Shown piece after piece: positions 46,744 through 56,398 of a DNA stretch of 64,000 nt. The notes below the pieces were generated by a model. It was not told where the DNA came from. It saw only the letters and a program-made list of their open reading frames with translations, and made no database searches. A program made the position numbers and the translations under genes. Numbering within the stretch: the stretch's first letter is position 1; every line of letters begins with the position of its first letter. Origin of the DNA: Xanthomonas indica (lineage in GTDB: Bacteria > Pseudomonadota > Gammaproteobacteria > Xanthomonadales > Xanthomonadaceae); the NCBI RefSeq assembly GCF_040529045.1, contig NZ_CP131914.1, positions 2,774,501 through 2,838,500 on the forward strand. The letters are read 5' to 3'.

Positions 46744-46815
46744 ACCGAGTTAGCGGCCCGGCGCCGGGGGACTTGAGCGCCAGGCCCGGGCGCGGTTCAG
46801 GCCGCGCCGCGCGGC

Positions 46816-47382
46816 TCAGCGCGGCGGGTCGCGCTGCGGGCTGGGGCGCTTGGCCAGCTTGCGTTGCAGCGACCGGCGGTGCATGCCGAGCAGGCGTGCG
46901 GCCGCGGAGACGTTGCCGCCGGTCTCGTGCATGGCCTGCTGGATGTGTTCCCACTGCAGGCGGCTGAGCGGGGTCATCGCATCCGGCACGTCGCTGCCGT
47001 CCTCGTCTTCGTCCTCCTCGGCCTCCAGGCCGATCGCGCGCAGGATCATCGGTACGGTGGCCGGCTTGGGCAGGTAGTCGTCGGCACCGAGCTTGATCGC
47101 CTCCACCGCGGTGGCGATGCTGGCGTAGCCGGTGACCAGCAGGATGCGCATGTCGGCGCGGATCGCGCGCAGCGGCTGGATCAGCGCCAGGCCGGATTCG
47201 TCGCCGAGCTTGAGGTCGATCAGCGCATAGTCCGGCGGCGTTTCGGCGGCCAGCGCCAGCGCGGCGGCGGCGCTGTCGGCGGTACGCGTGTCCAGGCCAC
47301 GGCGGGCGAGGGTGCGCTGCAGGGTGCGCAGGTACAGCGGATCGTCGTCGACCAGCAGGCCCAGCGGGGTGTCGGTGTTCAT
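46816..47382 (-). CDS. Response regulator, RegA/PrrA/ActR family
   Basis: A 188-residue regulator with a receiver domain (~1-120; 'LLVDDDPLYLRTLQRTL', phospho-Asp in 'YALIDLKLGDESG', 'LVTGYASIATAVEAIKLGADDYLPKP'). An acidic linker 'EAEEDEDEDGSD' follows, then a Fis-type HTH 'GNVSAAARLLGMHRRSLQRKLAKR' (~150-180). The last segment is characteristic of RegA homologues, global redox regulators in proteobacteria. RegA proteins normally have a proline hinge; here it is acidic. It overlaps the kinase stop/start region by 4 bp and is the second gene of the pair. Confidence 0.9.
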   Translation of the reverse strand: MNTDTPLGLLVDDDPLYLRTLQRTLARRGLDTRTADSAAAALALAAETPPDYALIDLKLGDESGLALIQPLRAIRADMRILLVTGYASIATAVEAIKLGADDYLPKPATVPMILRAIGLEAEEDEDEDGSDVPDAMTPLSRLQWEHIQQAMHETGGNVSAAARLLGMHRRSLQRKLAKRPSPQRDPPR

Positions 47383-48611
47383 GCGGAGGTCTCCAGGGCG
47401 AGCAGCGGCAGGCGGAAGCCGACCCGGGCGCCGTGGTCCGGCGCCGGCTCGGTCCACAGCTCGCCGCCCAGGCGTTCGATGGTCGCATGCGACAGCGCCA
47501 GGCCCACGCCCATGCTCTCGGGCTTGCCGCTGCGGAACAGGGTGGCCGGCAGGCCGACCTGGTTGGCGTCGAAGCCGCCGCCGTAGTCGCGCACTTCGCC
47601 GACCAGTTCGCTGCCGGTGACGCGCACGTTCAGGTCCACCTGCGGGTGGCCGGCGCGTTCGCCGGCGTCGGCGGCGTTGTTCAGCAGCACCTGCAGCAGG
47701 TGGCCGATGGCGCTTTCCATGCGCAGCTGCAGCGGCGCGTCGTCGTTGCGGCGCAGGCGCACGGTGGGCCGCACCAACTGCCACTGGTGCAGCACCTGCG
47801 CCAACGACACGGTCTGCCCGCCGGCGCGCTGCGCCGGCGCGGCCAGCGCCAGCACCCGCTCGCGGCACTGCACCAGCAGTTCGCGCAGGGTGTCCAGGTC
47901 CTCGCGCAGTTCCGGCTGGTCGCTCTGTTCGGCGATGTCGTCGGTGAGCAGGGTCATCGTCGCCAGCGGCGTGTTCAGCTCGTGCGCCACCGACGCGGCA
48001 TGGGTGGCCAGGGCGACGATGCCCTCGTTGCGGGTGAAGCGCTCGCGCAGCAGCGCCAGCTCGCGCTCGCGTTCGCGCATGGCGATCGCCAGGCGGGTGG
48101 AGAACACCAGCACCACCACCGTGGACAGCAGGAAATTGGCCGCCATGCCCCAGCGTTGCAGGTCCAGCGCCTGGTAGGGGCCGTGCGGCAGCGGCAGGCC
48201 GAACAGCGCGCTGACCGCATAGCCGGCCACGCAGGCCAGCGCTACCGCCAGCGCCCAGCGCAGCGGCAGGGCCAGCACCGCCAGCGCGATCAGCACCAGG
48301 AACAGCGAGCCGAAGGCGTTGCCGATGCCGCCGCTCCAGCCGACCATCCAGGTCAGCACGGTCACGTCGACCAGGATGTGGCCGAAGGCGGTGGCCGGCG
48401 CGGCCGAGTCGGCATGGCGCAGGCGCAGTTGCGCGTACAGGTTGAACAGCGCCAGCACCGCCACGCCGGCCCACAGCGGCGCCTGCGGCAGCGGCAACTG
48501 CAGCGGCCAGGTCGCCACCAGGATCGTCGCGGCCTGGCCGGCGGTGGCCAGCCAGCGCAGGCTGCACAGGGTGCGCAGGAAGGAGGCATCGGTGGAATCC
48601 ATGCTGCGCAT
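47379..48611 (-). CDS. Membrane sensor histidine kinase, RegB/PrrB family
   Basis: A 410-residue inner-membrane kinase with about six membrane helices (~15-175), including 'GWSGGIGNAFGSLFLVL', which corresponds to the quinone-binding GGxxNP segment of RegB. The H-box 'VAHELNTPLATMTLL' carries His210, and Cys249 in 'LLVQCRERV' aligns by eye with the redox-active Cys of RegB. 'LLNNAADAG', 'VRDYGGGFD' and 'MGVGLALSHATIERLGG' complete the ATPase. Likely senses quinone pool or redox state and phosphorylates the downstream regulator. ATG 48602 is an equally good start. Confidence 0.88.
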   Translation of the reverse strand: MRSMDSTDASFLRTLCSLRWLATAGQAATILVATWPLQLPLPQAPLWAGVAVLALFNLYAQLRLRHADSAAPATAFGHILVDVTVLTWMVGWSGGIGNAFGSLFLVLIALAVLALPLRWALAVALACVAGYAVSALFGLPLPHGPYQALDLQRWGMAANFLLSTVVVLVFSTRLAIAMRERERELALLRERFTRNEGIVALATHAASVAHELNTPLATMTLLTDDIAEQSDQPELREDLDTLRELLVQCRERVLALAAPAQRAGGQTVSLAQVLHQWQLVRPTVRLRRNDDAPLQLRMESAIGHLLQVLLNNAADAGERAGHPQVDLNVRVTGSELVGEVRDYGGGFDANQVGLPATLFRSGKPESMGVGLALSHATIERLGGELWTEPAPDHGARVGFRLPLLALETSA

Positions 48612-48726
48612 CGTATGCGCTGGGACCAGGGCCTGCCTGCGACAAACCGTCGCAGCGGCGCCGCCTCGCTGAATCGCCGGTGCCGGCGCGTGCGGCAGGA
48701 TGCGCCGCGCAGGCTAAAATGGGCGC

Positions 48727-49992
48727 ATGTACGACGCCGTCAGCCGCCCCACGCCTCCCGCCGACGCCGCGCCCTGGGCGCGCCGTCTCACCCAGCCGGT
48801 CCGCATCGGCGGCGTCACCATGGGCGGCGGCAAGCCGGTGGTGGTGCAGTCGATGACCAATACCGACACCGCCGACGTCGCCTCCTCGGTCAAGCAGGTG
48901 GCCGAACTGTGGCGCGCTGGCTCGGAACTGGTGCGCCTGACCGTCAACAACCCGGAGTCGGCCGCGGCGATCCCGCGCATCGTCGACAAGCTGCGGATGA
49001 TGGGCATCGAGGTGCCGCTGATCGGCGACTTCCACTACAACGGCCACCAGCTGCTGGCCGCCGAGCCCGCATGCGCCGAGGCGCTGGCCAAGTACCGGAT
49101 CAATCCCGGCAACGTCGGCTTCGGCAAGAAGAAGGACACCCAGTTCGCGCAGCTGATCGAATTCGCGCTCAAGTACGACAAGCCGGTGCGCATCGGCGCC
49201 AACTGGGGCTCGCTGGACCAGGCGCTGGCCGCGCAGCTGATGGACGAGAACTCGCGGCGCGAAGTGCCGTGGGATGCCGGCCGGGTGCTGCGCGAGGCGC
49301 TGATCCGCTCGGCGCTGGATTCGGCCGAGCGCGCGGTGGAACTGGGCCTGGGCCGCGACCGCATCGTGCTCAGCTGCAAGGTCAGCGGCGTGCAGGAGCT
49401 GATCGCGGTGTACCGCGACCTGGCGCAGCGCTCGGACTTCGCCCTGCACCTGGGCCTGACCGAGGCCGGCATCGGCAGCAAGGGCATCGTCGCCTCCAGC
49501 GCGGCGCTGGCGGTGCTGCTGCAGGAAGGCATCGGCGACACCATCCGCATCTCGCTGACCCCGGAGCCGGGGCAGTCGCGTACGCAGGAAGTGATCGTCG
49601 CCCAGGAACTGCTGCAGACCACCGGCCAGCGCGCCTTCACCCCGCTGGTCACCGCCTGCCCGGGCTGCGGCCGCACCACCTCCGAGTTCTTCCAGGAGCT
49701 GGCCAAGGTGGTGCAGAACCACGTCCGCGCGAAGATGCCGGAGTGGAAGGTGACCCATCCCGGCGCCGAGAGCATGACCCTGGCGGTGATGGGCTGCGTG
49801 GTCAACGGGCCGGGCGAGTCGCGCCACGCCAACATCGGCATCTCGCTGCCCGGCACCGGCGAGGCGCCGGCCGCGCCGGTGTTCATCGACGGCGAGAAGA
49901 AGGTGACCCTGCGTGGCGAGAACATCGCCCACGAGTTCGTCGCGCTGATCGACGACTACGTCGAACGGACCTATGTCCGCCGCACCGGATGA
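48727..49992 (+). CDS. ispG: (E)-4-hydroxy-3-methylbut-2-enyl-diphosphate synthase
   Basis: Converts MEcPP to HMBPP in the MEP isoprenoid pathway using a 4Fe-4S cluster. The 421-residue protein shows '[14 protein letters not shown]', 'LVRLTVNN', 'IGDFHYNGH', '[10 protein letters not shown]', '[11 protein letters not shown]' and the cluster ligands 'TACPGCGRT' and '[10 protein letters not shown]'. Its 3' end overlaps the PAP2 gene by 20 bp. The start is close to the divergent kinase gene, with a ~115-bp shared promoter region. Confidence 0.96.
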   Translation: MYDAVSRPTPPADAAPWARRLTQPVRIGGVTMGGGKPVVVQSMTNTDTADVASSVKQVAELWRAGSELVRLTVNNPESAAAIPRIVDKLRMMGIEVPLIGDFHYNGHQLLAAEPACAEALAKYRINPGNVGFGKKKDTQFAQLIEFALKYDKPVRIGANWGSLDQALAAQLMDENSRREVPWDAGRVLREALIRSALDSAERAVELGLGRDRIVLSCKVSGVQELIAVYRDLAQRSDFALHLGLTEAGIGSKGIVASSAALAVLLQEGIGDTIRISLTPEPGQSRTQEVIVAQELLQTTGQRAFTPLVTACPGCGRTTSEFFQELAKVVQNHVRAKMPEWKVTHPGAESMTLAVMGCVVNGPGESRHANIGISLPGTGEAPAAPVFIDGEKKVTLRGENIAHEFVALIDDYVERTYVRRTG

Positions 49993-50683
49993 GTCCGCCG
50001 CCGAGGCGGCCGGCCTGCGCCGCTGGCTGCGGCGCAATGCCTGGCGCGTGATCCTGCTGTTCGCCGGGGTGCTGCTGCCGTTGGGCGTGTTCGTGGCCCT
50101 GGCCGACGAAGTGCATGCGCTGGAAGACCTCTACTTCGACGAGCCGCTGTTGTGGAGCATGCGCGGCCTGACCAGCCCCGGCTGGGATCGGTTCTTCACC
50201 GTGGTCACCGAGGCCGGCTACCAGTACGGTGTGATCCCGCTGGACACCTTGATCGTGCTGGTACTGCTGGGCCTGCGCCGCTGGCGCGAGGCGCTGTTCG
50301 CGGCGCTGTCCTTCATCGGTTCGGCGCTGCTGAACATGGGCGCCAAGCAGTTCTTCCAGCGCGACCGGCCCAGCCTGTGGGAGTCGATCGCGCCGGAGCA
50401 CCACACCTTCAGTTTCCCCAGCGGCCACGCGATGGGCTCGATGACCCTGGCGGCGGTGCTGATCGCGCTGAGCTGGCGCACCCGCTGGCGCTGGCCGGTG
50501 CTGTGGCTGGCCGGCTGCTTCACCCTGCTGGTCGGCGTGTCGCGGGTGTACCTGGGCGTGCATTACCCCTCGGACATCCTCGGCGGCTGGAGCGCGGCGC
50601 TGGTGTGGGTGGTGGGGCTGTACCTGCTGCTGTTCCGCGGCGAGCGCCGGCCGCGCTGGCGCGCACGGCGGCTGGCGAGCTGA
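49973..50683 (+). CDS. PAP2-family membrane phosphatase
   Basis: A 236-residue protein with about six membrane helices and all three PAP2 motifs: 'KQFFQRDRP', 'PSGHAMGS' and '[14 protein letters not shown]'. Such enzymes dephosphorylate lipid or isoprenoid phosphates (undecaprenyl diphosphate or phosphatidic acid). Overlap with ispG by 20 bp suggests co-expression, and a link to isoprenoid carriers is plausible but inferred. The start ATG at 49973 lies inside ispG; the next in-frame hydrophobic segment starts near residue 25, so this start is reasonable. Confidence 0.88.
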   Translation: MSAAPDESAAEAAGLRRWLRRNAWRVILLFAGVLLPLGVFVALADEVHALEDLYFDEPLLWSMRGLTSPGWDRFFTVVTEAGYQYGVIPLDTLIVLVLLGLRRWREALFAALSFIGSALLNMGAKQFFQRDRPSLWESIAPEHHTFSFPSGHAMGSMTLAAVLIALSWRTRWRWPVLWLAGCFTLLVGVSRVYLGVHYPSDILGGWSAALVWVVGLYLLLFRGERRPRWRARRLAS

Positions 50684-50790
50684 CGCGCGGCAGCGCGATC
50701 GCGGCGCTGTGACCCATGGCGTCGCAAGGCCGGACACCGCGGGCTGCACGTCGCTTGGCGCGCGCGCCGCGCAGCCGCAAGGCGTGGCGC

Positions 50791-51921
50791 TCACGCGCCC
50801 GGGAGCGCTGCGTCGGGGAACATCTCGGCAAACCCGTCGCGGCACAGCGAGGCGAACCCGGCGGCACGGTTGAGCATCGCCACTTCCCAGCGTTGCATCG
50901 CGCCGCGCCAGTCCGCGGCGCCGACCAGGGCTTCGGCGAGTTCGGCGGCGTCGAGCATGGCCAGGTTGACGCCGACGCCCAGCGGCGGCATGACGTGCGC
51001 CGCATCGCCGACCAGCGCCAACCCGCTGCGGTGCGGCCAGCGTAGTCCCGGCGGCAAGGCCACGATCGGGCGTATGGCGGCGATGCGGTCCGCATCGGCG
51101 ATCAGGCGCCGCAAGGTCGCCGACCAGCCATCGAAGCGCGCCAGCAGGGCGGGCTTGTCGATGCCGTGCAAGGCGCTGTCCGGCCAATCGCCGTGTTCGG
51201 GGCCGGTGCGGAAGGCGGCATAGACGCGAATCGTCCCGCCGCCGTTGCGTTGCGCGATGATGCCGGTGGGGCCGTGCAGCGCGAACATCGTGCCGTGCCC
51301 GACCAGCGCCGCGCTGTGCGGATGCCGGGTATCCACCTCGGACAGCCACAGTTCGACGAAGGTCACGCCGGTGTACGCCGGGACCACCGGGGTCACTGCG
51401 CTGCGCACGCGCGACCAGGCGCCGTCTGCGCCGATCACGATATCGAAGGCGGGCGTGAGCCCATCTTGCAACTGCAGGCGGTATCCCCCGCTGCGGTTGC
51501 CGATCACGCCGGTCACCTTGCTGTCCCAGCGGATGGTGGTGCCATCGGTCGCTTCCAGCAGGAGTCGGCGCAGCACGAGACGGTCGATCTCCGGGCGATC
51601 GCCGGTCCCCGGAAGCGGCACCTCCTCGCGCAGGACGGCACCGGTGGCGTAGTCCAGCGATCGCTGCTCCTGGTCCTCGTAGCGCGCAATCGCCTTGAAC
51701 CGTTCCAGCAGCCCGGCCTTGTGCAGGGCCAACTGGCCATCTTCCGGGTGCAGGTCGAGCGTGCCGCCTTGGTCGCGCGCCTCCAGCGAGGCGTCGCCTT
51801 CGAACACCGAGACCGGCCAACCATGGCGGTTTAAGATGACCGCGGCCGTGAGTCCGGCGGGGCCGCCACCGACGATCGCGACGCTGGGATGGGTTGAGCG
51901 GGTTGGGGTGGGGCTGCGCAT
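50791..51921 (-). CDS. TetX-like FAD-dependent monooxygenase
   Basis: A 376-residue class A flavin monooxygenase. FAD-binding 'VAIVGGGPAGLTAAVILNRHG' (~13-33) is followed by 'ARDQGGTLDLHPEDGQLALHKAGLL', which matches the TetX segment 'GGTLDLH', then the DG motif 'VIGADGAWSRVR' and 'LALVGDAAHVMPPLGVGVNLAMLDAAELAEAL'. TetX hydroxylates tetracyclines; relatives act on other aromatic or polyketide substrates, so the substrate here is open. ATG 51921 has AAGGTGG upstream. It is divergent from a MarR gene; the regulator likely represses it. Confidence 0.85.
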   Translation of the reverse strand: MRSPTPTRSTHPSVAIVGGGPAGLTAAVILNRHGWPVSVFEGDASLEARDQGGTLDLHPEDGQLALHKAGLLERFKAIARYEDQEQRSLDYATGAVLREEVPLPGTGDRPEIDRLVLRRLLLEATDGTTIRWDSKVTGVIGNRSGGYRLQLQDGLTPAFDIVIGADGAWSRVRSAVTPVVPAYTGVTFVELWLSEVDTRHPHSAALVGHGTMFALHGPTGIIAQRNGGGTIRVYAAFRTGPEHGDWPDSALHGIDKPALLARFDGWSATLRRLIADADRIAAIRPIVALPPGLRWPHRSGLALVGDAAHVMPPLGVGVNLAMLDAAELAEALVGAADWRGAMQRWEVAMLNRAAGFASLCRDGFAEMFPDAALPGA

Positions 51922-51940
51922 GGACGCCACCTTATAGATA

Positions 51941-51954
51941 CATAGGATCCTATG
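51941..51954. promoter_or_regulatory. Perfect palindrome in the MarR/monooxygenase divergent region
   Basis: CATAGGATCCTATG, 14 bp, perfectly symmetric, between the two divergent start codons (51921 and 51957). It overlaps the only purine-rich stretch upstream of the MarR start, so protein bound here could block both genes. Typical of a MarR-family operator; inferred. Confidence 0.6.
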
Positions 51955-51956
51955 CA

Positions 51957-52406
51957 ATGCCCGACGCGCCTGCCGAGTGGACGCCGCATGCCATGCCGAC
52001 GTTGGTGGTCGGTCGCCTGGCGCGCCTGCTGCTCAAGCTGAGCGACGAGCGGCTGCGCCTGGCCGGCATCACTGCGGCCCAGCTCCCGGTGCTGGTGGCG
52101 TTGAAGCACGGCGAGCAGCGCACGCAGGGCGAACTGGCCCGAATGGCCGGCGTCGAACAGCCGAGCATGGCGCAGTTGCTCGCGCGCATGGAGCGCGACG
52201 GACTGATCAAGCGCGAACGCGCGGCCGCGGACAAGCGCAGCGCGGCGATCTCCCTAACCGACCAGGCACTTGCGCTGCTGGAACCTGGCCGCGAGGCCTT
52301 GCGCGGCGTCGACCAGCAGGTCTGCGCCGGCCTGCAGCCGGAGGAGCAGCAACTGCTGCTCGGCTTGCTCGACCGCATGATCGCCAACGCCGGATCCGCC
52401 GCGTGA
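51957..52406 (+). CDS. MarR-family transcriptional regulator
   Basis: A 149-residue dimeric winged-HTH regulator. The DNA-binding core is 'ITAAQLPVLVALKHGEQRTQGELARMAGVEQPSMAQLLARMERDGLIKRERAAADKRSAAISLTDQAL', with the wing 'DKRSAAISLT'. MarR proteins usually sense phenolic or drug-like ligands and release DNA. Divergent from a TetX-like monooxygenase, with a shared palindrome 2 bp before the start. ATG 51957 is nearly leaderless; ATG 51993 ('MPTLVVGRL') is an alternative. Confidence 0.88.
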   Translation: MPDAPAEWTPHAMPTLVVGRLARLLLKLSDERLRLAGITAAQLPVLVALKHGEQRTQGELARMAGVEQPSMAQLLARMERDGLIKRERAAADKRSAAISLTDQALALLEPGREALRGVDQQVCAGLQPEEQQLLLGLLDRMIANAGSAA

Positions 52407-52471
52407 TGCGCGGCGGTGGCCGCAGTGCCGGTCGCTGGATGATCGCGTAGCGCTGCGCGCTGCGCGCGCCC

Positions 52472-53641
52472 CTACCAGCTCGAACTGGCGCCACCGCCAC
52501 CGGAGCTGCCCCCGCCGGAAGACGAGCTGCTGCTGGAGGACGAAGACGAGGAGGACGAGGACGATCCCGCGGACTCGGCCGCGGCGCGTTCCCTGGCGGC
52601 CTGATCGGCGTAGTAGCTGGCGGTGTAGGCGAACACCCCGGGCGCGGTCTCGGCGATATGCCCTTTGCGGATCAGCGCATTGCGCCGCCGCGTGAGCGCC
52701 TGCAGGAAGCGGCTGTAGCGCCGCGGCGAGCGGTAGCGCTGCGCAGCGATGGCCAGGGTCAGTACCAGGATCAGCAGTTCCAGCGCCAGGAAGATCACCG
52801 TCATCGTCATCGACCTGGCCGACAGCAGCACCACGAAGATGCCGGGATTGGCGCTCAGGAACAGGCGGATGAACCATGCCCAGAAACCCCCAGGTGCGGT
52901 GTCCTGGACCAGTTCCTCGGGCTGGGCCGACAGGCGCGGGTGCCGTCGCAGCAGGCGCCTGCGCAGGACGCCGGTCCAGGCACTGCGCAGCGGCAGCAGC
53001 AGCCAGATCAGCACCAGCAGGCCCGCCCAGGCGATGGCGCCGCGCCGCCAGTGCATGCCGTCGTCGGCCGGTTGCGCCAGTTCGGCGACGGCTGCGGGAT
53101 CCTGCGCGGCGGCGCGGCCCATGAAGTCGAACGCGGCCACGATCGCGTCGGCGGTGTCGCCCTGGCGCAGGCGCGGCGCCAGGTAGTCGTCCAGCGCGTG
53201 CCGGGCGACCACGTCGGGCAGCAGGCCTTCCAGCCCGTAGCCCACTTCGAAGCGCGAACGCCGGTCCTGCATCGCCAGCACCAGCAACAGGCCGTTGTCC
53301 GTCCCTTTCTGGCCGAGCTGCCAGGTGCGGAAGGCGCGTTCGGCCAGGCGTTCGATCGGCTCGTCCTGCAGCGACGGCACGAGGTAGACCGCGCCCCAGA
53401 TGTGCTGGCGCTCGCGCAGGCGCTGCAGCGCCGCGTTGATCCGCTGGGTGTCGTCCGCGCTGAGCGCGCCGGCGGGATCGACCACGTTCGGCGTGTACGG
53501 CGGAATGGCGACGGCGCAGCGGCCGAGCGCCGGCCACAGCAGCAGGGCCAGGACCAGCAGGGCGCCAAGCCGGAACGGCGCCCACGCGCGCGCAGCGTCA
53601 ACATCGCGGCGCGGGACAAGGGCAGAAGCCTGATTGCGCAT
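52472..53641 (-). CDS. TPM-domain membrane protein with poly-Ser/Gly tail
   Basis: A 389-residue protein. A signal or anchor helix (~25-43) is followed by an exported TPM domain ('VVDPAGALSADDTQRINAALQRL', 'GQKGTDNGLLLVLAMQDRRSRFEVGYGLEGLLPDVVA', ~50-180). Membrane helices lie at ~205-220 and ~265-300, and the C-terminus is a run of about 16 Ser then Gly-rich residues. Similar to YgcG/TPM proteins, whose role is not settled (one plant homologue assists photosystem repair). Its start lies 2 bp after the racemase stop, so the two are one transcript. Confidence 0.85.
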   Translation of the reverse strand: MRNQASALVPRRDVDAARAWAPFRLGALLVLALLLWPALGRCAVAIPPYTPNVVDPAGALSADDTQRINAALQRLRERQHIWGAVYLVPSLQDEPIERLAERAFRTWQLGQKGTDNGLLLVLAMQDRRSRFEVGYGLEGLLPDVVARHALDDYLAPRLRQGDTADAIVAAFDFMGRAAAQDPAAVAELAQPADDGMHWRRGAIAWAGLLVLIWLLLPLRSAWTGVLRRRLLRRHPRLSAQPEELVQDTAPGGFWAWFIRLFLSANPGIFVVLLSARSMTMTVIFLALELLILVLTLAIAAQRYRSPRRYSRFLQALTRRRNALIRKGHIAETAPGVFAYTASYYADQAARERAAAESAGSSSSSSSSSSSSSSSSGGGSSGGGGASSSW

Positions 53642-53643
53642 CG

Positions 53644-54333
53644 CTAGGCCAGGCTGTGCAGCGCGGCGGCGCGCGCATGCAGTGCGGTCGTATCGAACAG
53701 CGGCATCGCCGCGTCGGTGGGGCCGATCAGCAGGGAAATCTCGGTACAGCCCAGGATCACCGCCTCCGCGCCCTGCGCCTGCAGCGCCGCGATCACCTCC
53801 TGGTAGCGCAGCCGCGACGGCGCAAGCACCAGGCCCTGGCACAGCTCTTCGTAGATGATGCGATGCACGTCCTCGCGCGCCGGCACATCCGGGATCAGCA
53901 CCTCGAAGCCGCGCCGCTGCAGCCGGTCGCGGTAGAACGCCTGTTCCATGGTGAAGCGGGTGCCGAGCAGGCCGACGCGGGCGATGCCGGCGGCCTGCAG
54001 CGCATCGGCGGTGGCGTCGGCGATATGCAGCAGCGGCAGCGGGACCGCGGCGGCGATCGCGTCGGCGACGCAGTGCATGGTGTTGGTGCACAGCACCAGG
54101 AAATCGGCGCCGCCGGCCTGCAGCGCGCGCGCCGACGCCGCCAGGGCGGCGCCGGCCGCATCCCAGTCGCCGTCGCGCTGGTACTGCGCGATCTCGTGGA
54201 AATCCACGCTGTGCAGCAGGATCCTGGCCGAGTGCAGCCCGCCCAGGTGCGCGCGGACCGTCTCGTTGATGTGCCGGTAGTAGGGCAGGGTGGATTCCCA
54301 GCTCATGCCGCCGATCATGCCGATGGTCTTCAT
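53644..54333 (-). CDS. Aspartate/glutamate racemase-family protein (YgeA-like)
   Basis: A 229-residue cofactor-independent racemase. The two catalytic cysteines are in 'FLVLCTNTMH' (~83) and 'AVILGCTEISLL' (~195), and 'MKTIGMIGGMSWEST' is the family N-terminus. Both Cys are present, unlike some one-Cys members that are lyases, so racemization of Asp, Glu or other amino acids (YgeA has broad specificity) is expected. First gene of a two-gene unit with the TPM-domain protein. Confidence 0.87.
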   Translation of the reverse strand: MKTIGMIGGMSWESTLPYYRHINETVRAHLGGLHSARILLHSVDFHEIAQYQRDGDWDAAGAALAASARALQAGGADFLVLCTNTMHCVADAIAAAVPLPLLHIADATADALQAAGIARVGLLGTRFTMEQAFYRDRLQRRGFEVLIPDVPAREDVHRIIYEELCQGLVLAPSRLRYQEVIAALQAQGAEAVILGCTEISLLIGPTDAAMPLFDTTALHARAAALHSLA

Positions 54334-54452
54334 CGTGCGTCGCCTGCCGTGGTTGCGCGTGCGCGAGGATGGTAGCGGCATCGGCTGCGTGCAGCGACCG
54401 CGCGCGGCGACTGCCACGACGCCGGAGCGCGGCGCGGCGTCATGCGCGGCAC

Positions 54453-55361
54453 TCAGGCGTCCAGCGTCGGCGGGGTGCCGGCGCCGGCACGCGCTGCACG
54501 CCGTGCCAGCACCGCCTCGCGGTGGGCGATATAGGCGTTGGCGCCGAGGATCACCAGCGCGCCCAGCACGGTACCGCCGTCCAGGGTCTCGTCGAACAGC
54601 CACCAGCCGAACAGTGCCACCAGCGGCAGTTGGGTGAAGCTGATCGGGGTCAGCGCAGAGACCTCGCCGAGCCGCAGCGCGTGCGTCCACAGCAACTGCC
54701 CGAGCGTGCCGAACAGGCCGGTGGCCAGCAGCCACAGCCAGTCGATGCCCTGCGGCCAGCGCCACACGAACAGCGCCGGCAGCAGCGACATCGGCACCCA
54801 GAACGCGTAGGTGTAGAACACCACCGTGTTGGCGTCGTCCACCCGTGCCAGTTGCTTGATCTGGATCGCGACCAGCGCGCTCATCACCGCCGCCAGCACC
54901 GCCACCAGGGTGCCGGGACTGAACGCGGCGGCGCCGGGGCGCACGATCAGCAGCACCCCGGCGAAGCCGCACAGCACCGCCAGCCAGCGCCGCAGGCGCA
55001 CCGTCTCGCCCAGCCATAGCGCGGCGGCCAGTGTCGCGAACAGCGGGGTGGAGTAGGACAGCGCGATCGCCTGCGACAGCGGCAGGTGGCCGATCGCCCA
55101 GAACCCGGCCAGCATCGACACCAGGCCGATCGCGGTGCGCAGCAGGTAGCGCGGCAGTTGTGCGGTGCGCGGCAGCGGCCGGCCCGGGCGCAGCAGCATC
55201 GGCAGCAGGAACAGCAGGCCGAACAGGTTGCGGAAGAAGGCGATCTGCAGCGTCGACAGCTGCGCCGACGCCAGCCGGATCGCCACCACCATCAGCCCGA
55301 AGGCCATGGTGCTGGCCAGCATCAGCAGCGCCGCGCGCAGCGGCGTGGGCGCGGCTACCAC
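54453..55361 (-). CDS. EamA-type (DMT superfamily) transporter
   Basis: A 302-residue membrane protein with ten predicted helices and two EamA repeats ('[42 protein letters not shown]' starts the first; '[18 protein letters not shown]' starts the second). Such proteins export amino acids, metabolites or drugs; the substrate is not predictable. Start: GTG 55361 overlaps the murB stop by 7 bp; ATG 55322 is the alternative and would lose only a short cytoplasmic lead. Last gene in an overlapping series with murB and pyrD. Confidence 0.85.
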   Translation of the reverse strand: MVAAPTPLRAALLMLASTMAFGLMVVAIRLASAQLSTLQIAFFRNLFGLLFLLPMLLRPGRPLPRTAQLPRYLLRTAIGLVSMLAGFWAIGHLPLSQAIALSYSTPLFATLAAALWLGETVRLRRWLAVLCGFAGVLLIVRPGAAAFSPGTLVAVLAAVMSALVAIQIKQLARVDDANTVVFYTYAFWVPMSLLPALFVWRWPQGIDWLWLLATGLFGTLGQLLWTHALRLGEVSALTPISFTQLPLVALFGWWLFDETLDGGTVLGALVILGANAYIAHREAVLARRAARAGAGTPPTLDA

Positions 55362-56398
55362 TGCGCGCCGACGATGCGCGGTTCCGGTTCCAGCACCACG
55401 CCGAAGCGCTCGCGCACCGAGGCGGTGATGCGCCGCGCCAGGTCCAGCAGCTCGGCGCCGCTGGCCTGGCCATGGTTGACCAGCACCAGCGCATGCGCGG
55501 CGGACACGCCGGCGTCGCCGTCGCGGTAGCCCTTCCAGCCGCAGGCCTCGATCAGCCAGGCTGCCGACAGCTTGCGCTGGCTGTCGTCCTCGCCCGGGAA
55601 TACCGGCAAGGCCGGGAACTCGTGCTGCAACGCCAGCGCCTGTTCCAGCGGCAGCAACGGGTTCTTGAAGAAGCTGCCGGCGTTGCCGAGCACGTCCGGG
55701 TCGGGCAGCTTGCGCCGGCGGATGTTGATCACCGCCTGGGCCACGTCGGGCGCGCCGGGCGTGGTGATGCCCATCGCCTGCAGTTCCTCGCCGATGCCGG
55801 CGTAGTCCAGGCGCAGCGCGTGCAACCGCGGCAGGTTGAACTCCACCGCGGCGATCAGGTAGCGGTCGGGCTGGCGCTTGAACAGGCTGTCGCGGTAGCC
55901 GAACTCGCAGGCGGCCGCGTCCAGCCGCACGAAGCGCGCATCGGCACGGTCGTAGGCTTCGACCGCGTGCACGAACTCGCCCATCTGCGCGCCATAGGCG
56001 CCGATGTTCTGGATCGGTGCGGCGCCGACCGTGCCCGGGATCAGCGCCAGGTTCTCCAGGCCGGACAGGCCCTGCGCCAGCGACCACATCACCAGTTCGT
56101 GCCAGCCCACGCCGGCGCCGGCACGGACGATGGCGTAGTCGGCGCGGTGCTCCAGGGTGTCGATGCTGCGGTTGGCGAAGCACAGCACCACCCCGGGCGC
56201 ATCGCCGGCGAACAGCATGTTGCTGCCGCTGCCCAGCGGCAGCAGCGCGGCGCCGGCCAGTTCCGGCGCCAGCAGCGCCTCGGGCAGCGCCTCGGGCGCG
56301 AAGATCTGCAGCAGCCACGGCGCCTGCGCCGCGACGTGGAAGGTGTTGAGCGCCTGCAGCGGCGCCTGCGCGGTGAGCGACCAGGCCGTCGTGCTCAT
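55355..56398 (-). CDS. murB: UDP-N-acetylenolpyruvoylglucosamine reductase
   Basis: Reduces UDP-GlcNAc-enolpyruvate to UDP-MurNAc in peptidoglycan synthesis (FAD, NADPH). The 347-residue length and the 'YRDSLFK' insert are those of type I (E. coli-like) MurB. Motifs: '[11 protein letters not shown]', '[23 protein letters not shown]', '[11 protein letters not shown]', '[12 protein letters not shown]' (Ser proton donor) and '[13 protein letters not shown]'. Overlaps the pyrD stop by 4 bp. Confidence 0.95.
   Translation of the reverse strand: MSTTAWSLTAQAPLQALNTFHVAAQAPWLLQIFAPEALPEALLAPELAGAALLPLGSGSNMLFAGDAPGVVLCFANRSIDTLEHRADYAIVRAGAGVGWHELVMWSLAQGLSGLENLALIPGTVGAAPIQNIGAYGAQMGEFVHAVEAYDRADARFVRLDAAACEFGYRDSLFKRQPDRYLIAAVEFNLPRLHALRLDYAGIGEELQAMGITTPGAPDVAQAVINIRRRKLPDPDVLGNAGSFFKNPLLPLEQALALQHEFPALPVFPGEDDSQRKLSAAWLIEACGWKGYRDGDAGVSAAHALVLVNHGQASGAELLDLARRITASVRERFGVVLEPEPRIVGAQW

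Noticed and set aside
46816-50037. 1073-codon minus-strand frame covering the response regulator, kinase and ispG region
   Set aside because: Only the last 188 codons make a real protein (the response regulator); the rest is out of frame with the kinase and antisense to ispG.
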